A stretch of DNA of 64,000 nt from Mycetocola tolaasinivorans (GTDB taxonomy: Bacteria > Actinomycetota > Actinomycetes > Actinomycetales > Microbacteriaceae). Below are positions 46,149-54,476 of the stretch, piece after piece. The DNA lies in NCBI RefSeq assembly GCF_003667565.1, contig NZ_RCUX01000007.1:1-64000 (forward strand), read 5' to 3'. The notes beneath the pieces are model-generated. The model worked only from the letters and a program-made list of their open reading frames with translations, was not told where the DNA came from and ran no database searches. Position numbers and translations under genes: made by a program. The first letter of the stretch is position 1, and the number at the start of each line of letters is the position of its first letter.

Positions 46149-47100
46149 ATCACAGCCTGACCGCGACGGTAGCGGTGAAAACACCGCGCCCGACGCAGGT
46201 ACGCCGCTTGCTCGGGAGATCGCAGACCTCAGCAAACGTCGCCGTGTAATCGGCCAGTTTCCGGTGCCCCTCCCCCGCGAAACCCGCGTCATTGCGGTTT
46301 CAAATCAGAAGGGCGGAGTCGGCAAGACCACGACCACGGTGAACCTTGCGGCCGCACTGGCAAAGTCCGGTGCGCGCGTGCTGGTCGTCGATCTTGATCC
46401 CCAGGGAAACGCATCCACTGCCCTCGGCGTGGAGCACACCGCCGAGACCCCGAGCATCTACGACGTCCTCATCGATGGGTTCGCCCTTGAGGAGGTCGTG
46501 ATGCCGAGTCCCGAGTTCCCCAACAACCTGTTCTGTGCACCTTCCACGATTCACCTGGCCGGCGCTGAGATCGAGTTGGTAACCCAGGAGCGCCGCGAAC
46601 ACCTCCTCCGCGGTGCGGTGGACGCCCTGCTTGCGGAGGCCCAGGGAAAATACCACTACGTCTTCATCGACTGCCCGCCGTCGCTCGGCCTACTGACGAT
46701 CAACGCGTTTGTCGCCGCACGCGAGGTACTGATCCCCATCCAGTGCGAGTACTACGCGCTGGAGGGCCTCAGCCAGCTCCTGAGCAGCATCCAGCTGATC
46801 GGCGAGCACCTGAACCCCGGACTTCGCCTCTCGACGATCCTGCTCACCATGTTCGACGGACGCACAAACCTCTCAAACCAGGTTGCGGAAGATGTGCGAA
46901 CGCACTTCCCCCAGCAGGTTCTCCACACGGTGATCCCCCGCACGGTGCGCATTTCCGAGGCGCCGAGCTTCGGACAGACCGTCATTAGCTACGACCCGAG
47001 TTCCCTCGGGGCCGTTTCCTACCTGGAGGCGGCGGCAGAACTCGCCGTCTGGGGCCGAAAGCACGAACAAAAGCAGCAGACCGTCGGAAAGGACGCCTAA
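46141..47100 (+). CDS. parA: chromosome partitioning ATPase ParA (Soj)
   Basis: 319 aa from GTG 46141. An N-terminal extension with TPLAREIADLSKRRRVIG, typical of actinobacterial ParA, precedes the deviant Walker A SNQKGGVGKTTTTVNLAAAL (about residues 53-72). The Walker A' aspartate region is VLVVDLDPQGNASTALGV, and the Walker B-like segment is HYVFIDCPPSLGLLTI. It segregates origins by a ParB-stimulated ATPase cycle on the nucleoid. parB follows after two bases. The start lies within parS, which suggests direct ParB feedback on expression. Confidence 0.97.
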   Translation: MKQSQPDRDGSGENTAPDAGTPLAREIADLSKRRRVIGQFPVPLPRETRVIAVSNQKGGVGKTTTTVNLAAALAKSGARVLVVDLDPQGNASTALGVEHTAETPSIYDVLIDGFALEEVVMPSPEFPNNLFCAPSTIHLAGAEIELVTQERREHLLRGAVDALLAEAQGKYHYVFIDCPPSLGLLTINAFVAAREVLIPIQCEYYALEGLSQLLSSIQLIGEHLNPGLRLSTILLTMFDGRTNLSNQVAEDVRTHFPQQVLHTVIPRTVRISEAPSFGQTVISYDPSSLGAVSYLEAAAELAVWGRKHEQKQQTVGKDA

Positions 47101-47102
47101 TC

Positions 47103-48071
47103 ATGGCAACAAAACGCACGGGACTCGGCCGCGGTATCGGGGCGCTCATTCCCACGAGCGACAACCCCGGCGCGGCACGTCCGGTAGACGTGTTCTTCCC
47201 GAGCGGGAGCACCCCCGCAGCGGCACCGAACGCGAACGAGGGTGAGGCTCCGGCACTGGTATCCGTGCCCGGCGCCCGACTCATCGACATCAACCCCGCC
47301 GATGTCATTCCGAACGCGGTACAGCCCCGCACCTACTTTGAACCCGAGGCTCTGGCCGAGCTCGTGATCAGCATCCGCGAGGTGGGCGTGCTCCAGCCCA
47401 TCGTGGTGCGCACCCACCCCACACAGAGCGGCAAGTACGAGCTCATCATGGGTGAGCGTCGACTGCGCGCGAGCCGCGAGGTTGGGTTGGAGCGCATCCC
47501 CGCCGTCCTCAAGGAGACCGCGGATGAGGACATGCTGCGGGACGCCCTGCTCGAGAACCTGCACCGCTCCCAGCTCAACCCGCTCGAAGAGGCATCCGCC
47601 TACCAGCAGCTCCTCAGCGACTTCGGGATCACCCAGGAACAGCTCGCCGAACGCATCGGCCGATCACGCCCCCAGATCAGCAACACGCTGCGTCTCCTCA
47701 AGCTCCCGGCATCCGTACAGAAGAAGGTGGCGGCCGGTGTCCTGACCGCCGGGCACGCCCGTGCCATTCTCTCGGTGAACGACCTTGAGAAGATGCACAA
47801 CCTGGCCGACAAGATCATCAACGAGGATCTCTCGGTACGCGCCGCCGAGGCCGCAGCTACAAAGAGCGCTCCCCCGCGCCAGAATGCCCCCGTAGCGGGC
47901 AATAAGCGGGGCTATCTAGACGAGGTAGCCGAAACCCTCGCCGATCGCCTGAACACCCGTGTGAAGGTCACGCTGGGCGCCCGAAAGGGTTCGGTCACGA
48001 TCGACTTCGCCACCGTGGGTGACCTCAACCGCATCCTGAAGGAACTCGGGCAGAGTATCGACCCGCGATAA
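47103..48071 (+). CDS. parB: centromere-binding CTPase ParB
   Basis: 322 aa. The N-terminus KRTGLGRGIGALIPTS is the ParA-stimulating peptide region. The CTP-binding domain has IVVRTHPTQSGKYELIMGER with the GERRLRASREVGL motif (about residues 118-130). The helix-turn-helix that reads parS is at about 165-205 (EEASAYQQLLSDFGITQEQL, then IGRSRPQISNTLRLLKLP). The C-terminal dimerisation domain ends with LNRILKELGQSIDPR. It loads at the parS sites of this region and spreads as a CTP clamp. Confidence 0.97.
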   Translation: MATKRTGLGRGIGALIPTSDNPGAARPVDVFFPSGSTPAAAPNANEGEAPALVSVPGARLIDINPADVIPNAVQPRTYFEPEALAELVISIREVGVLQPIVVRTHPTQSGKYELIMGERRLRASREVGLERIPAVLKETADEDMLRDALLENLHRSQLNPLEEASAYQQLLSDFGITQEQLAERIGRSRPQISNTLRLLKLPASVQKKVAAGVLTAGHARAILSVNDLEKMHNLADKIINEDLSVRAAEAAATKSAPPRQNAPVAGNKRGYLDEVAETLADRLNTRVKVTLGARKGSVTIDFATVGDLNRILKELGQSIDPR

Positions 48072-48100
48072 TCGTCCACCACAAAGCTCCAGTAATACAC

Positions 48101-48127
48101 AAAAACCCCGGATTATCCGGGGTTTTT
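48101..48127. terminator. bidirectional intrinsic terminator
   Basis: AAAAACCCCGG-ATTAT-CCGGGGTTTTT between convergent parB and trxA. Confidence 0.93.
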
Positions 48128-48160
48128 GAGTATTTGAGCGCGATTGCTCTGCGGTTTTCC

Positions 48161-48481
48161 CTAGAGGAAAGCGGCCAGGTCTGCCTCGAGGGCGGCCTTC
48201 GGCTTTGCACCGATGATGGTCTTCGCGACCTCGCCGGCCTTGAAGACCTTCAGCGCGGGGATCGAGGTGATCTGGAACTGTGCGGCAAGCTGCGGGTTCT
48301 CATCCACGTTGACCTTCACGATGTCCAGCTTGTCCGCGTTCTCGGCGGCAATCTGGTCGAGGATCGGCGAGACCATGCGGCACGGGCCACACCACTCGGC
48401 CCAGAAATCAACCAGAACCGGCTTCTCCGAGTCGAGAACCTCGGCCTGGAACGTTGCTTCAGATACTGCACGTGCACTCAT
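48161..48481 (-). CDS. trxA: thioredoxin
   Basis: 106 aa with the active site WAEWCGPCRMVSP (about residues 26-38), the cis-proline in SIPALKVFKAGE (about 75-86) and the central VDENPQLAAQF segment. It reduces protein disulfides with electrons from the thioredoxin reductase encoded 36 bp upstream. Confidence 0.97.
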   Translation of the reverse strand: MSARAVSEATFQAEVLDSEKPVLVDFWAEWCGPCRMVSPILDQIAAENADKLDIVKVNVDENPQLAAQFQITSIPALKVFKAGEVAKTIIGAKPKAALEADLAAFL

Positions 48482-48517
48482 AATGAGCTCCTTAGAAAAT
48501 TGAAGAGTGGACTCGGA

Positions 48518-49468
48518 TTAGGCGTGAGCGGGGGCCTGTACGGCGCTCTCACGGGCTGCCAGATAGTGTTCGGCATCCAGGGCTGCCACGACACCGGAAC
48601 CGGCCGCAGTGGCCGCCTGACGGTACGTAGGATCGATCACATCACCGGCGGCAAACACACCGGCAACGTTGGTCTTCGAGGAGCGGCCGGCGACGGCAAT
48701 GGTGCCCTCGGCGGTCAGGTCGAGCTTGCCGTGCACCAGGTGGGTGCGCGGGTCGTTTCCGATTGCCACGAACAGGCCGTCCAGGGCGAGCTCGCGCTCC
48801 TCCCCCGTCACGGTGTCGGTCAGGGTGACGCCGCTCAGGGCATTCTCACCGCTGATGCCGGTCACTTCGGCGTTCCAGATGAACTCGATCTTCTCGTTGG
48901 CGTGGGCACGCTCCTGCATGATCTTCGAGGCACGCAGGGTGTCACGACGGTGGATCACGTAAACCTTGCTCGCAAACTTGGTGAGGAAGGTGGCCTCCTC
49001 CATCGCGGAGTCTCCACCGCCGACAACGGCGATGGTCTTTTCCTTGAAGAAGAAACCGTCGCAGGTCGCGCACCAGGAGATACCGCGGCCGGACAGGCGC
49101 TCCTCATCGGCCAGGCCGATCTTGCGGTAGGCGCTACCGGTAGCGAAGATCACCGACTCGGCCTCAAACTCACCCGAGTAGCCGGTGACAACACGCTTGA
49201 TGTCGCCGCTCAGGTCGAGTTCGGTGACGTCGTCAAGCAGAACCTCGGTACCGAACTTTTCGGCCTGTTCCTGCATCTTCGCCATGAGCTCGGGGCCCTG
49301 AATTCCCTCGGGGAAACCCGGGAAGTTCTCGACCTCGGTGGTGTTCATGAGCTCGCCACCCGCCTGAACGCTCGAGGCAATCAGCAGCGGGTTGAGGTTC
49401 GCACGCGCAGCATAAATAGCGGCGGTGTAGCCGGCAGGCCCGGATCCGATAATGATGACGTTACGCAA
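48518..49468 (-). CDS. trxB: thioredoxin reductase
   Basis: 316 aa. The FAD motif is IIGSGPAGYTAAIYAARANL at the N-terminus, the redox-active CATCDG is at about residues 135-140, and the NADPH motif is VVGGGDSAMEEATFL (about 152-166). The C-terminal FAD element is GVFAAGDVIDPTYRQAATAA. It is the NADPH-dependent reductase of the adjacent thioredoxin. In mycobacteria the same trxB-trxC pair lies between parB and murJ; here the sigM gene that normally sits next to them is absent. Confidence 0.96.
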   Translation of the reverse strand: MRNVIIIGSGPAGYTAAIYAARANLNPLLIASSVQAGGELMNTTEVENFPGFPEGIQGPELMAKMQEQAEKFGTEVLLDDVTELDLSGDIKRVVTGYSGEFEAESVIFATGSAYRKIGLADEERLSGRGISWCATCDGFFFKEKTIAVVGGGDSAMEEATFLTKFASKVYVIHRRDTLRASKIMQERAHANEKIEFIWNAEVTGISGENALSGVTLTDTVTGEERELALDGLFVAIGNDPRTHLVHGKLDLTAEGTIAVAGRSSKTNVAGVFAAGDVIDPTYRQAATAAGSGVVAALDAEHYLAARESAVQAPAHA

Positions 49469-49575
49469 TTAGACTCCCTTGAGAATGTCCCGTTGAGGGG
49501 TAGAACACATTGTACGTGGGATGCATTCCCAAGGCTCCTGAGAACCCGAAGCATCGCCGAAAAGCCGCGGAAAAA

Positions 49576-51213
49576 CTAGGCCCGACGCAGGCGGCGCAGC
49601 ACCTTTGTGAACGGTGCCGCGATGGTTGCGAGCTCGCGAGCACGGAAAACCCAGAGGAAGAATACGTAGACCAGGGTCGTGACCGCGCCCGCAATCACCA
49701 TGGTGAACATCGCCGCAACGGGGGTGCTCAGCGCCCATCCCTCGACGTTCATTCCGCCCATCACGAGCACCACAAACCCACCGGCGATGGTGGCCGGGAT
49801 GGCCGAGAAGGTGAAGATCGACATGCTGTTCACGATCTGCTGCACGTCCAGACCGTGCAGGCGACGGCGCAGCAGGAAGAAGGCAACAAAGGTCTGCGCC
49901 GTGCCCGCGATGCTCGTGGCCAGTGCCACACCGAACCCGATCAGGGACTTATCCAGCAGCAGGCATCCGGCCGCGAGAATACAGAACAGCACCGCTTGGA
50001 ACAGGGTAAAGAAGAAGGGTGTGCGGGTATCCCCGAGCGCGTAAAACGTGCGCTGCAGCACGAAGAGGAAGCAGAACGGAACCAGGCCCACCACAAAGGC
50101 GATGATCACAAAGCCCATCGACACCGCCTGCCCGGGCGAACCGGCGAAGAGGGATCCAAAGGGGATCGCCACGGCGAAGAGCACCGCGGCGGAGGCCACG
50201 ATCATCATGCTGACGTTACGCAGCGAGGCCGAAACATCGAGCTTCAGGGCCTCCATATCCCGCGCCCGTGCGTGCTCGGCCATCCGGGTGAAATACGCCG
50301 TGGTGAGGGATACCGCCAGCACCGAGTGCGGCAGCATGAAGATCAACCAGGCGTTCTGCAGCGCAAAAATCGAGGCGTTGTTGGGGCCGGAAGCACCCGA
50401 CACGACGGTGGACTGCACGATACCGGCAACCGTGGTGACCAGGATCATTGCGAACGACCAGCCCGCGAGCTTTCCGGTCTCGGCAAGACCCACCCCGCGC
50501 CAGGCGAAATCGGGCCGGAAACGCAGACCGAGAACCTTCCAATAACGGAACAGGATCAGCGCCTGAGCGGCCACACCCAGCGTCGCGGTTCCGGCGAGAA
50601 CCGCGACCATCGCCGGCGTCCAATCCGAGGCCTCACGAAGGCCCTGCGAATCCGCGCCAAACATGCCCATGAACACGAACAGGCCGGCGATCGCGACCAC
50701 GTTGTTGAGGGCGGGAGACCAGGTGAACGGTCCAAAGATCTTGTGGGCGTTGAGGATCTCACCCAGCATCGAGTACAGGCCGTAGAAGAACAGCTGCGGA
50801 AGACACCAGACGGCAAAAACGGTGGCCAGGGCTGTCTGTTCCGGCCCATAGGACGACCACACCTTCACCAGCAGCGGTGCCGCCGCCATTGCGGCAACGG
50901 TGGTTGCGGCGAGGATCGTGAGGGTGATGGTGAGGAGCTTATTAATGTACGCGGCACCACGATCCGCGTGCACCGTGGCCTTCACGATCTGCGGCACCAG
51001 AATGGCCGACAGCACACCGCCGGCAATGATCGTGAAGATCGTGTTGGGGAGAATGTTTGCGGTACCGAAGGCATCACCGCTCACACCAACCTGGCCGATG
51101 GTGCGGGCGATCAGGATCGCCTTGATGAAACCGAGCACACGGGAAACCATGGTGCCCGAAGCGAGGAACGCGCTCGCGCGTCCGATGCCGGGGATCGAAA
51201 CGGGTTTAGCCAT
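49576..51213 (-). CDS. murJ: lipid II flippase MurJ (MviN)
   Basis: 545 aa, a MOP-superfamily protein with about 14 hydrophobic helices. The MurJ landmarks are ASGTMVSRVLGFIKAILIAR at the N-terminus, NTIFTIIAGGVLSAILVPQI, and LPHSVLAVSLTTAYFTRMAE. It flips lipid-linked peptidoglycan precursor across the membrane. The C-terminal pseudokinase-like domain found in mycobacterial MviN is absent. The start overlaps the DUF6049 gene by eight bases, indicating coupling. FhaA at 13.6 kb is a likely regulatory partner by family knowledge. Confidence 0.95.
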   Translation of the reverse strand: MAKPVSIPGIGRASAFLASGTMVSRVLGFIKAILIARTIGQVGVSGDAFGTANILPNTIFTIIAGGVLSAILVPQIVKATVHADRGAAYINKLLTITLTILAATTVAAMAAAPLLVKVWSSYGPEQTALATVFAVWCLPQLFFYGLYSMLGEILNAHKIFGPFTWSPALNNVVAIAGLFVFMGMFGADSQGLREASDWTPAMVAVLAGTATLGVAAQALILFRYWKVLGLRFRPDFAWRGVGLAETGKLAGWSFAMILVTTVAGIVQSTVVSGASGPNNASIFALQNAWLIFMLPHSVLAVSLTTAYFTRMAEHARARDMEALKLDVSASLRNVSMMIVASAAVLFAVAIPFGSLFAGSPGQAVSMGFVIIAFVVGLVPFCFLFVLQRTFYALGDTRTPFFFTLFQAVLFCILAAGCLLLDKSLIGFGVALATSIAGTAQTFVAFFLLRRRLHGLDVQQIVNSMSIFTFSAIPATIAGGFVVLVMGGMNVEGWALSTPVAAMFTMVIAGAVTTLVYVFFLWVFRARELATIAAPFTKVLRRLRRA

Positions 51214-53365
51214 CGGTGGGGGCCTTCTGGGTGGGGGAATCAGTGGCGGCCGCAGCCAGGCGGCGCCGCTTACGAACCGTGCGGAACAGGCCGCCGGCGA
51301 GCAGCAATACGACGATGCTTCCGAGCGTCACCGAGCCGATGATCTCCCAGTCGGCGCGCACGTTCACACGCACCGAACTCGGCGCACCCAGCTGGGTGCC
51401 ATCGGGCGCGTGCAGGCTCAGCGAGAGCGTGGACTGACCGTTACCGATCCGCGCCCGAACGGGCACGCTGAACTTCTCGGTGGTGAACGGTTTGATCTCA
51501 CGGGTCACGGAGGAATCGATCGCGAGGCGCAGATTGTCCGACTCCACCTCGAGGGTTACCCGAACCGGATAGGGGAGGTCGTTACGCACCGAAAAACCGA
51601 GGTTTGACTGCCAGCTCACCATGTTGAACTGCTCGGTAGGAGCGAGCGTGATTCCACCGAGGGTGGCGGTGGTCTGGTCATTGTGCTCGCGCACGGCGCC
51701 ATCCCAACCGGAGTACTGGCTGGACCAGCCCACGGAGAGCAGCGAGAGAATCTGGGCACGCTCACGTCCGGTCAGGAGCGCGGGATCCTCGAGCGCATTG
51801 GCAAACTTCGCCAGGGTCTGCTCACGCTCAAGCAGGGTCCGGGCGAGGTCAATGCGATCCTGCGGAACGGAGTGATCGCGCAGGGTTGCGGCGGTACTCG
51901 GGGCGGCACGCAGGGTCGCAAGGGACACAATGTGGGTTTCCGGAATGGAATCAAGCAGCGAGATCGCCGCATCAATGTTCACGGCGGTGTCGGCCCAGCC
52001 GCGCGGCAGGGTTACGAGCGTGGAGCGATCACCGGCACCGGGCTCGGTCGCGAGGGCAGCGAATGCCGCACGAAGGTGGGCGGGGTCGGTGTCGATGCCA
52101 CCCTCGGCATCGGGGTGCACGAGATCACGAAAGATGGGGGTGAGGATGGGATCCGCGACGAGAACATCGTTGCCGCCAATGGTGCGGTGTGCGGCGGGCG
52201 TGGTGCCCTCCTCGCCGCTGAGAGCATCGCCGTCCAGCAGCGTCGTCTGCTGCCCGGATGCCGTGATCACCGACAGGTCTGCGGCGGAGGTGGTGTCGGT
52301 TCCGGGCCACACGATGCCCGATTCCGTCACCGGCCAGCCGGTGAGCTGTTCGAGGGTCGGAAGCTGAGGGGTGTCCGGTGAGGCCGTGGCGGTGCCGTTT
52401 GACCCCTGCGCGGGAGGGAAGTTTGCCTCGTCGACGCCGTACTCGAGCGAGATCGGTGCGAGTAGTGCTGGTGCCCCCGCCTGTGCCTGAAGTGCCGCAT
52501 CAGCGTCAGCGTATTGCAGGAGGAAACTCGCGTTCGACGCATGCTGTAACCGGTCAAGCCAGTTAGCGGCGGACTCGGGTACCGCGGTACCCAGGCTGCG
52601 AATGGACGCGAGGATCATGGGGTCGATCGCGAGGGTTACCGGGCGATCAAGCGCCGCGTCGAGCTGCCGAGACAGTACCCCGCCCGGTGCCGTCCACTCC
52701 GCCAGCAGGGTGGTGGGAATGAGGCCCGTACTGCTCGGCGGTGCGGTGATCGGAACCACGATGGCGAGACCGCCCGTGGTCTTGCCGGAACCCGGGTCAA
52801 ACAGCACGCTGCTGCGGGCCTCGGTGGTGACCGAATCGGAAATGTAATACGCGCGAATCGCATAGTTTCCATAAACGGAATGTAGTTCGAGTTGCTCCGC
52901 CGTGAGCGTCACCGGGGTGGTCGTAAACGACTCTCCCGGCGCGAGTGCGGGCACGGAAACGGAGTTCAGTGCGAGCGGCAGCCGCACATCGATAGACCGG
53001 TCATTCCACCCCGTGAACTGCGTCAGGGAGGACAGCGGCAGCGGGCCCGAACTCAGCGTGGTTCGTCCGGCGGGAAGCGTGGTGTCGGTGGAATTGACGA
53101 TCGTGGTCGAGAGTACGAGGCTTCCGTCAACGCCGATGGTGGGTGCGGACTGCGTGATCGACACCGTCGCGGTCCGTGCCGGCTCGGATTCGGGAGTCGC
53201 CACCGGAGATGCCGAAACGCTCGCGGGCTGGATCGCCAACGCCTGCGCCGCGATCGGCGCGCTCAGGACACCCAGGGCCGTCAGGGCGGCGATGAGTGCG
53301 GTCCGCGTACGCGGGAGGGTCCGGAATCGTGTCATAGGCAGTCTCACGCGTGCCACGGAGTGCAC
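51206..53365 (-). CDS. DUF6049 family secreted/membrane protein
   Basis: 719 aa. Signal peptide at about residues 20-45 (TALIAALTALGVLSAPIAAQ). A long extracytoplasmic beta-rich region follows (repeated Ser/Thr/Ala), with a final Ig-like beta-sandwich (LRLAIDSSVTREIKPFTTEK) and a C-terminal transmembrane helix at about 682-702 (IIGSVTLGSIVVLLLAGGLF), then an RKRRR tail. DUF6049 genes sit upstream of murJ across actinobacteria, as Rv3909 does in mycobacteria. The topology suits an outer-face wall or lipid II-related sensor or scaffold; the function is unassigned. It overlaps murJ, so both are surely co-expressed. Confidence 0.85.
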   Translation of the reverse strand: MHSVARVRLPMTRFRTLPRTRTALIAALTALGVLSAPIAAQALAIQPASVSASPVATPESEPARTATVSITQSAPTIGVDGSLVLSTTIVNSTDTTLPAGRTTLSSGPLPLSSLTQFTGWNDRSIDVRLPLALNSVSVPALAPGESFTTTPVTLTAEQLELHSVYGNYAIRAYYISDSVTTEARSSVLFDPGSGKTTGGLAIVVPITAPPSSTGLIPTTLLAEWTAPGGVLSRQLDAALDRPVTLAIDPMILASIRSLGTAVPESAANWLDRLQHASNASFLLQYADADAALQAQAGAPALLAPISLEYGVDEANFPPAQGSNGTATASPDTPQLPTLEQLTGWPVTESGIVWPGTDTTSAADLSVITASGQQTTLLDGDALSGEEGTTPAAHRTIGGNDVLVADPILTPIFRDLVHPDAEGGIDTDPAHLRAAFAALATEPGAGDRSTLVTLPRGWADTAVNIDAAISLLDSIPETHIVSLATLRAAPSTAATLRDHSVPQDRIDLARTLLEREQTLAKFANALEDPALLTGRERAQILSLLSVGWSSQYSGWDGAVREHNDQTTATLGGITLAPTEQFNMVSWQSNLGFSVRNDLPYPVRVTLEVESDNLRLAIDSSVTREIKPFTTEKFSVPVRARIGNGQSTLSLSLHAPDGTQLGAPSSVRVNVRADWEIIGSVTLGSIVVLLLAGGLFRTVRKRRRLAAAATDSPTQKAPTDG

Positions 53366-53489
53366 GAGATAACAATTGATTCTACGGGTGATGGCTGAGC
53401 GTCAGCGGTGCGCCGCACCGGCCGGGCGCTCCGGCGCTGAGAAGGGCGCACCTCGGCCGGCCGGGCACGTGACCCGGGGTATCCCTGCC

Positions 53490-53846
53490 TCACGCGGCAT
53501 CGAGTCGACCGAGCATGCTCCATACGGTACGAGCAAGCTCGGGATGGTGGAGGCCAATCTGGCGAAGAATCTCGCGCTCAACCCGGTTCGCATCCGCCGC
53601 GTGCAGCTGTGCCTCGGGGCGCGAGCTGCCGGCGGCAAGCCGGGCCAGAATGTACTGGGCGGTGAGCCCGCGATCATCGATCTCCGCATTGCGCAGTTCG
53701 GTCACGACGAGCTCATCGATGGTGGGAAGCTCCGAGAGGAACTCGTGGGGGTCCTCCCCCGCGCGTGCACGGTTCTCAATCAGCACCGCGCGCTCGAGTG
53801 TGGCGTCGCGGCGCAGCCTGATGAGGTCGAGTGCGCTGGTTTGCAT
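53490..53846 (-). CDS. 118-aa protein of unknown function
   Basis: Starts MQTSALDLIRLRRDATLERA and is mostly charged alpha helix with no transmembrane segment or signal peptide. AGEDPHEFLSELPTIDELVV and QLHAADANRVEREILRQIGL are its most distinctive segments. It lies between the DUF6049 gene and a divergent Nudix gene, upstream of DUF6049 on the same strand with a gap of 124 bp. I do not recognise a family. GGAGC upstream and consistent codon use support a real gene. Confidence 0.6.
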   Translation of the reverse strand: MQTSALDLIRLRRDATLERAVLIENRARAGEDPHEFLSELPTIDELVVTELRNAEIDDRGLTAQYILARLAAGSSRPEAQLHAADANRVEREILRQIGLHHPELARTVWSMLGRLDAA

Positions 53847-53922
53847 GCGTGCTCCTTTTGCGGATGTGCCCCTTCAAGGGTACGCGCTGTCGGCGTGCGG
53901 CGCCGCGCGCTACTCTGATTCG

Positions 53923-54396
53923 ATGGAACTTCCCGAGGTGTGTGTCTGTTACGTGATTCGTGAGGAAGACGGGGAAGCCCGGGTTCTATTAGGGGAAAAG
54001 CGTCGCGGACTGGGCCGCGGCCGGGTGGTGGCACCGGGTGGGAAGCTGGAACCGGGCGAAACTCCGGAGCAGGCGATCGTGCGCGAGGTCCGCGAGGAGG
54101 TTGGTCTGGTGATCGACCCTGAGGCGCTGCAACCGCACGGATATATTGACTACCGCTTTCCGTCCCGCCCCGAATGGAGTCAGCGTTCCTGGGTATTCAG
54201 CGCGCGATCGTTTTCCGGCGCGGTGAGTGCGTCATCCGAACTTGATGCCGACTGGGTTTCCCTCGCGCGAGTGCCCCTGGATCTCATGTGGGACGATGCC
54301 CGTTACTGGCTGCCCGGTGTTCTTACCGGCGGCCCGGTAGTGATGGACTTTACCTTTGCCGAGGACAACGCGACGGCCATCCCTCACCCACGGTAA
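53923..54396 (+). CDS. Nudix hydrolase, MutT-like
   Basis: 157 aa from ATG 53923, with no Shine-Dalgarno but a TACTCT element about six bases before it, so the mRNA may be leaderless. The Nudix box is GGKLEPGETPEQAIVREVRE with EVGL (about residues 38-61), preceded by VVAPGG. Nearby mycobacterial synteny (mutT4 next to the DUF6049 and murJ genes) suggests MutT4 or 8-oxo-dGTP-type cleansing activity, but the substrate is not proven by sequence. Confidence 0.88.
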   Translation: MELPEVCVCYVIREEDGEARVLLGEKRRGLGRGRVVAPGGKLEPGETPEQAIVREVREEVGLVIDPEALQPHGYIDYRFPSRPEWSQRSWVFSARSFSGAVSASSELDADWVSLARVPLDLMWDDARYWLPGVLTGGPVVMDFTFAEDNATAIPHPR

Positions 54397-54476
54397 CCCC
54401 GCAGGGAGGTTTCATTAGCGGGAGGCCCACCCGCGCCGTGGTTTTCCTCGCGCCGCGAATAGCGTTCAATAGAGGG

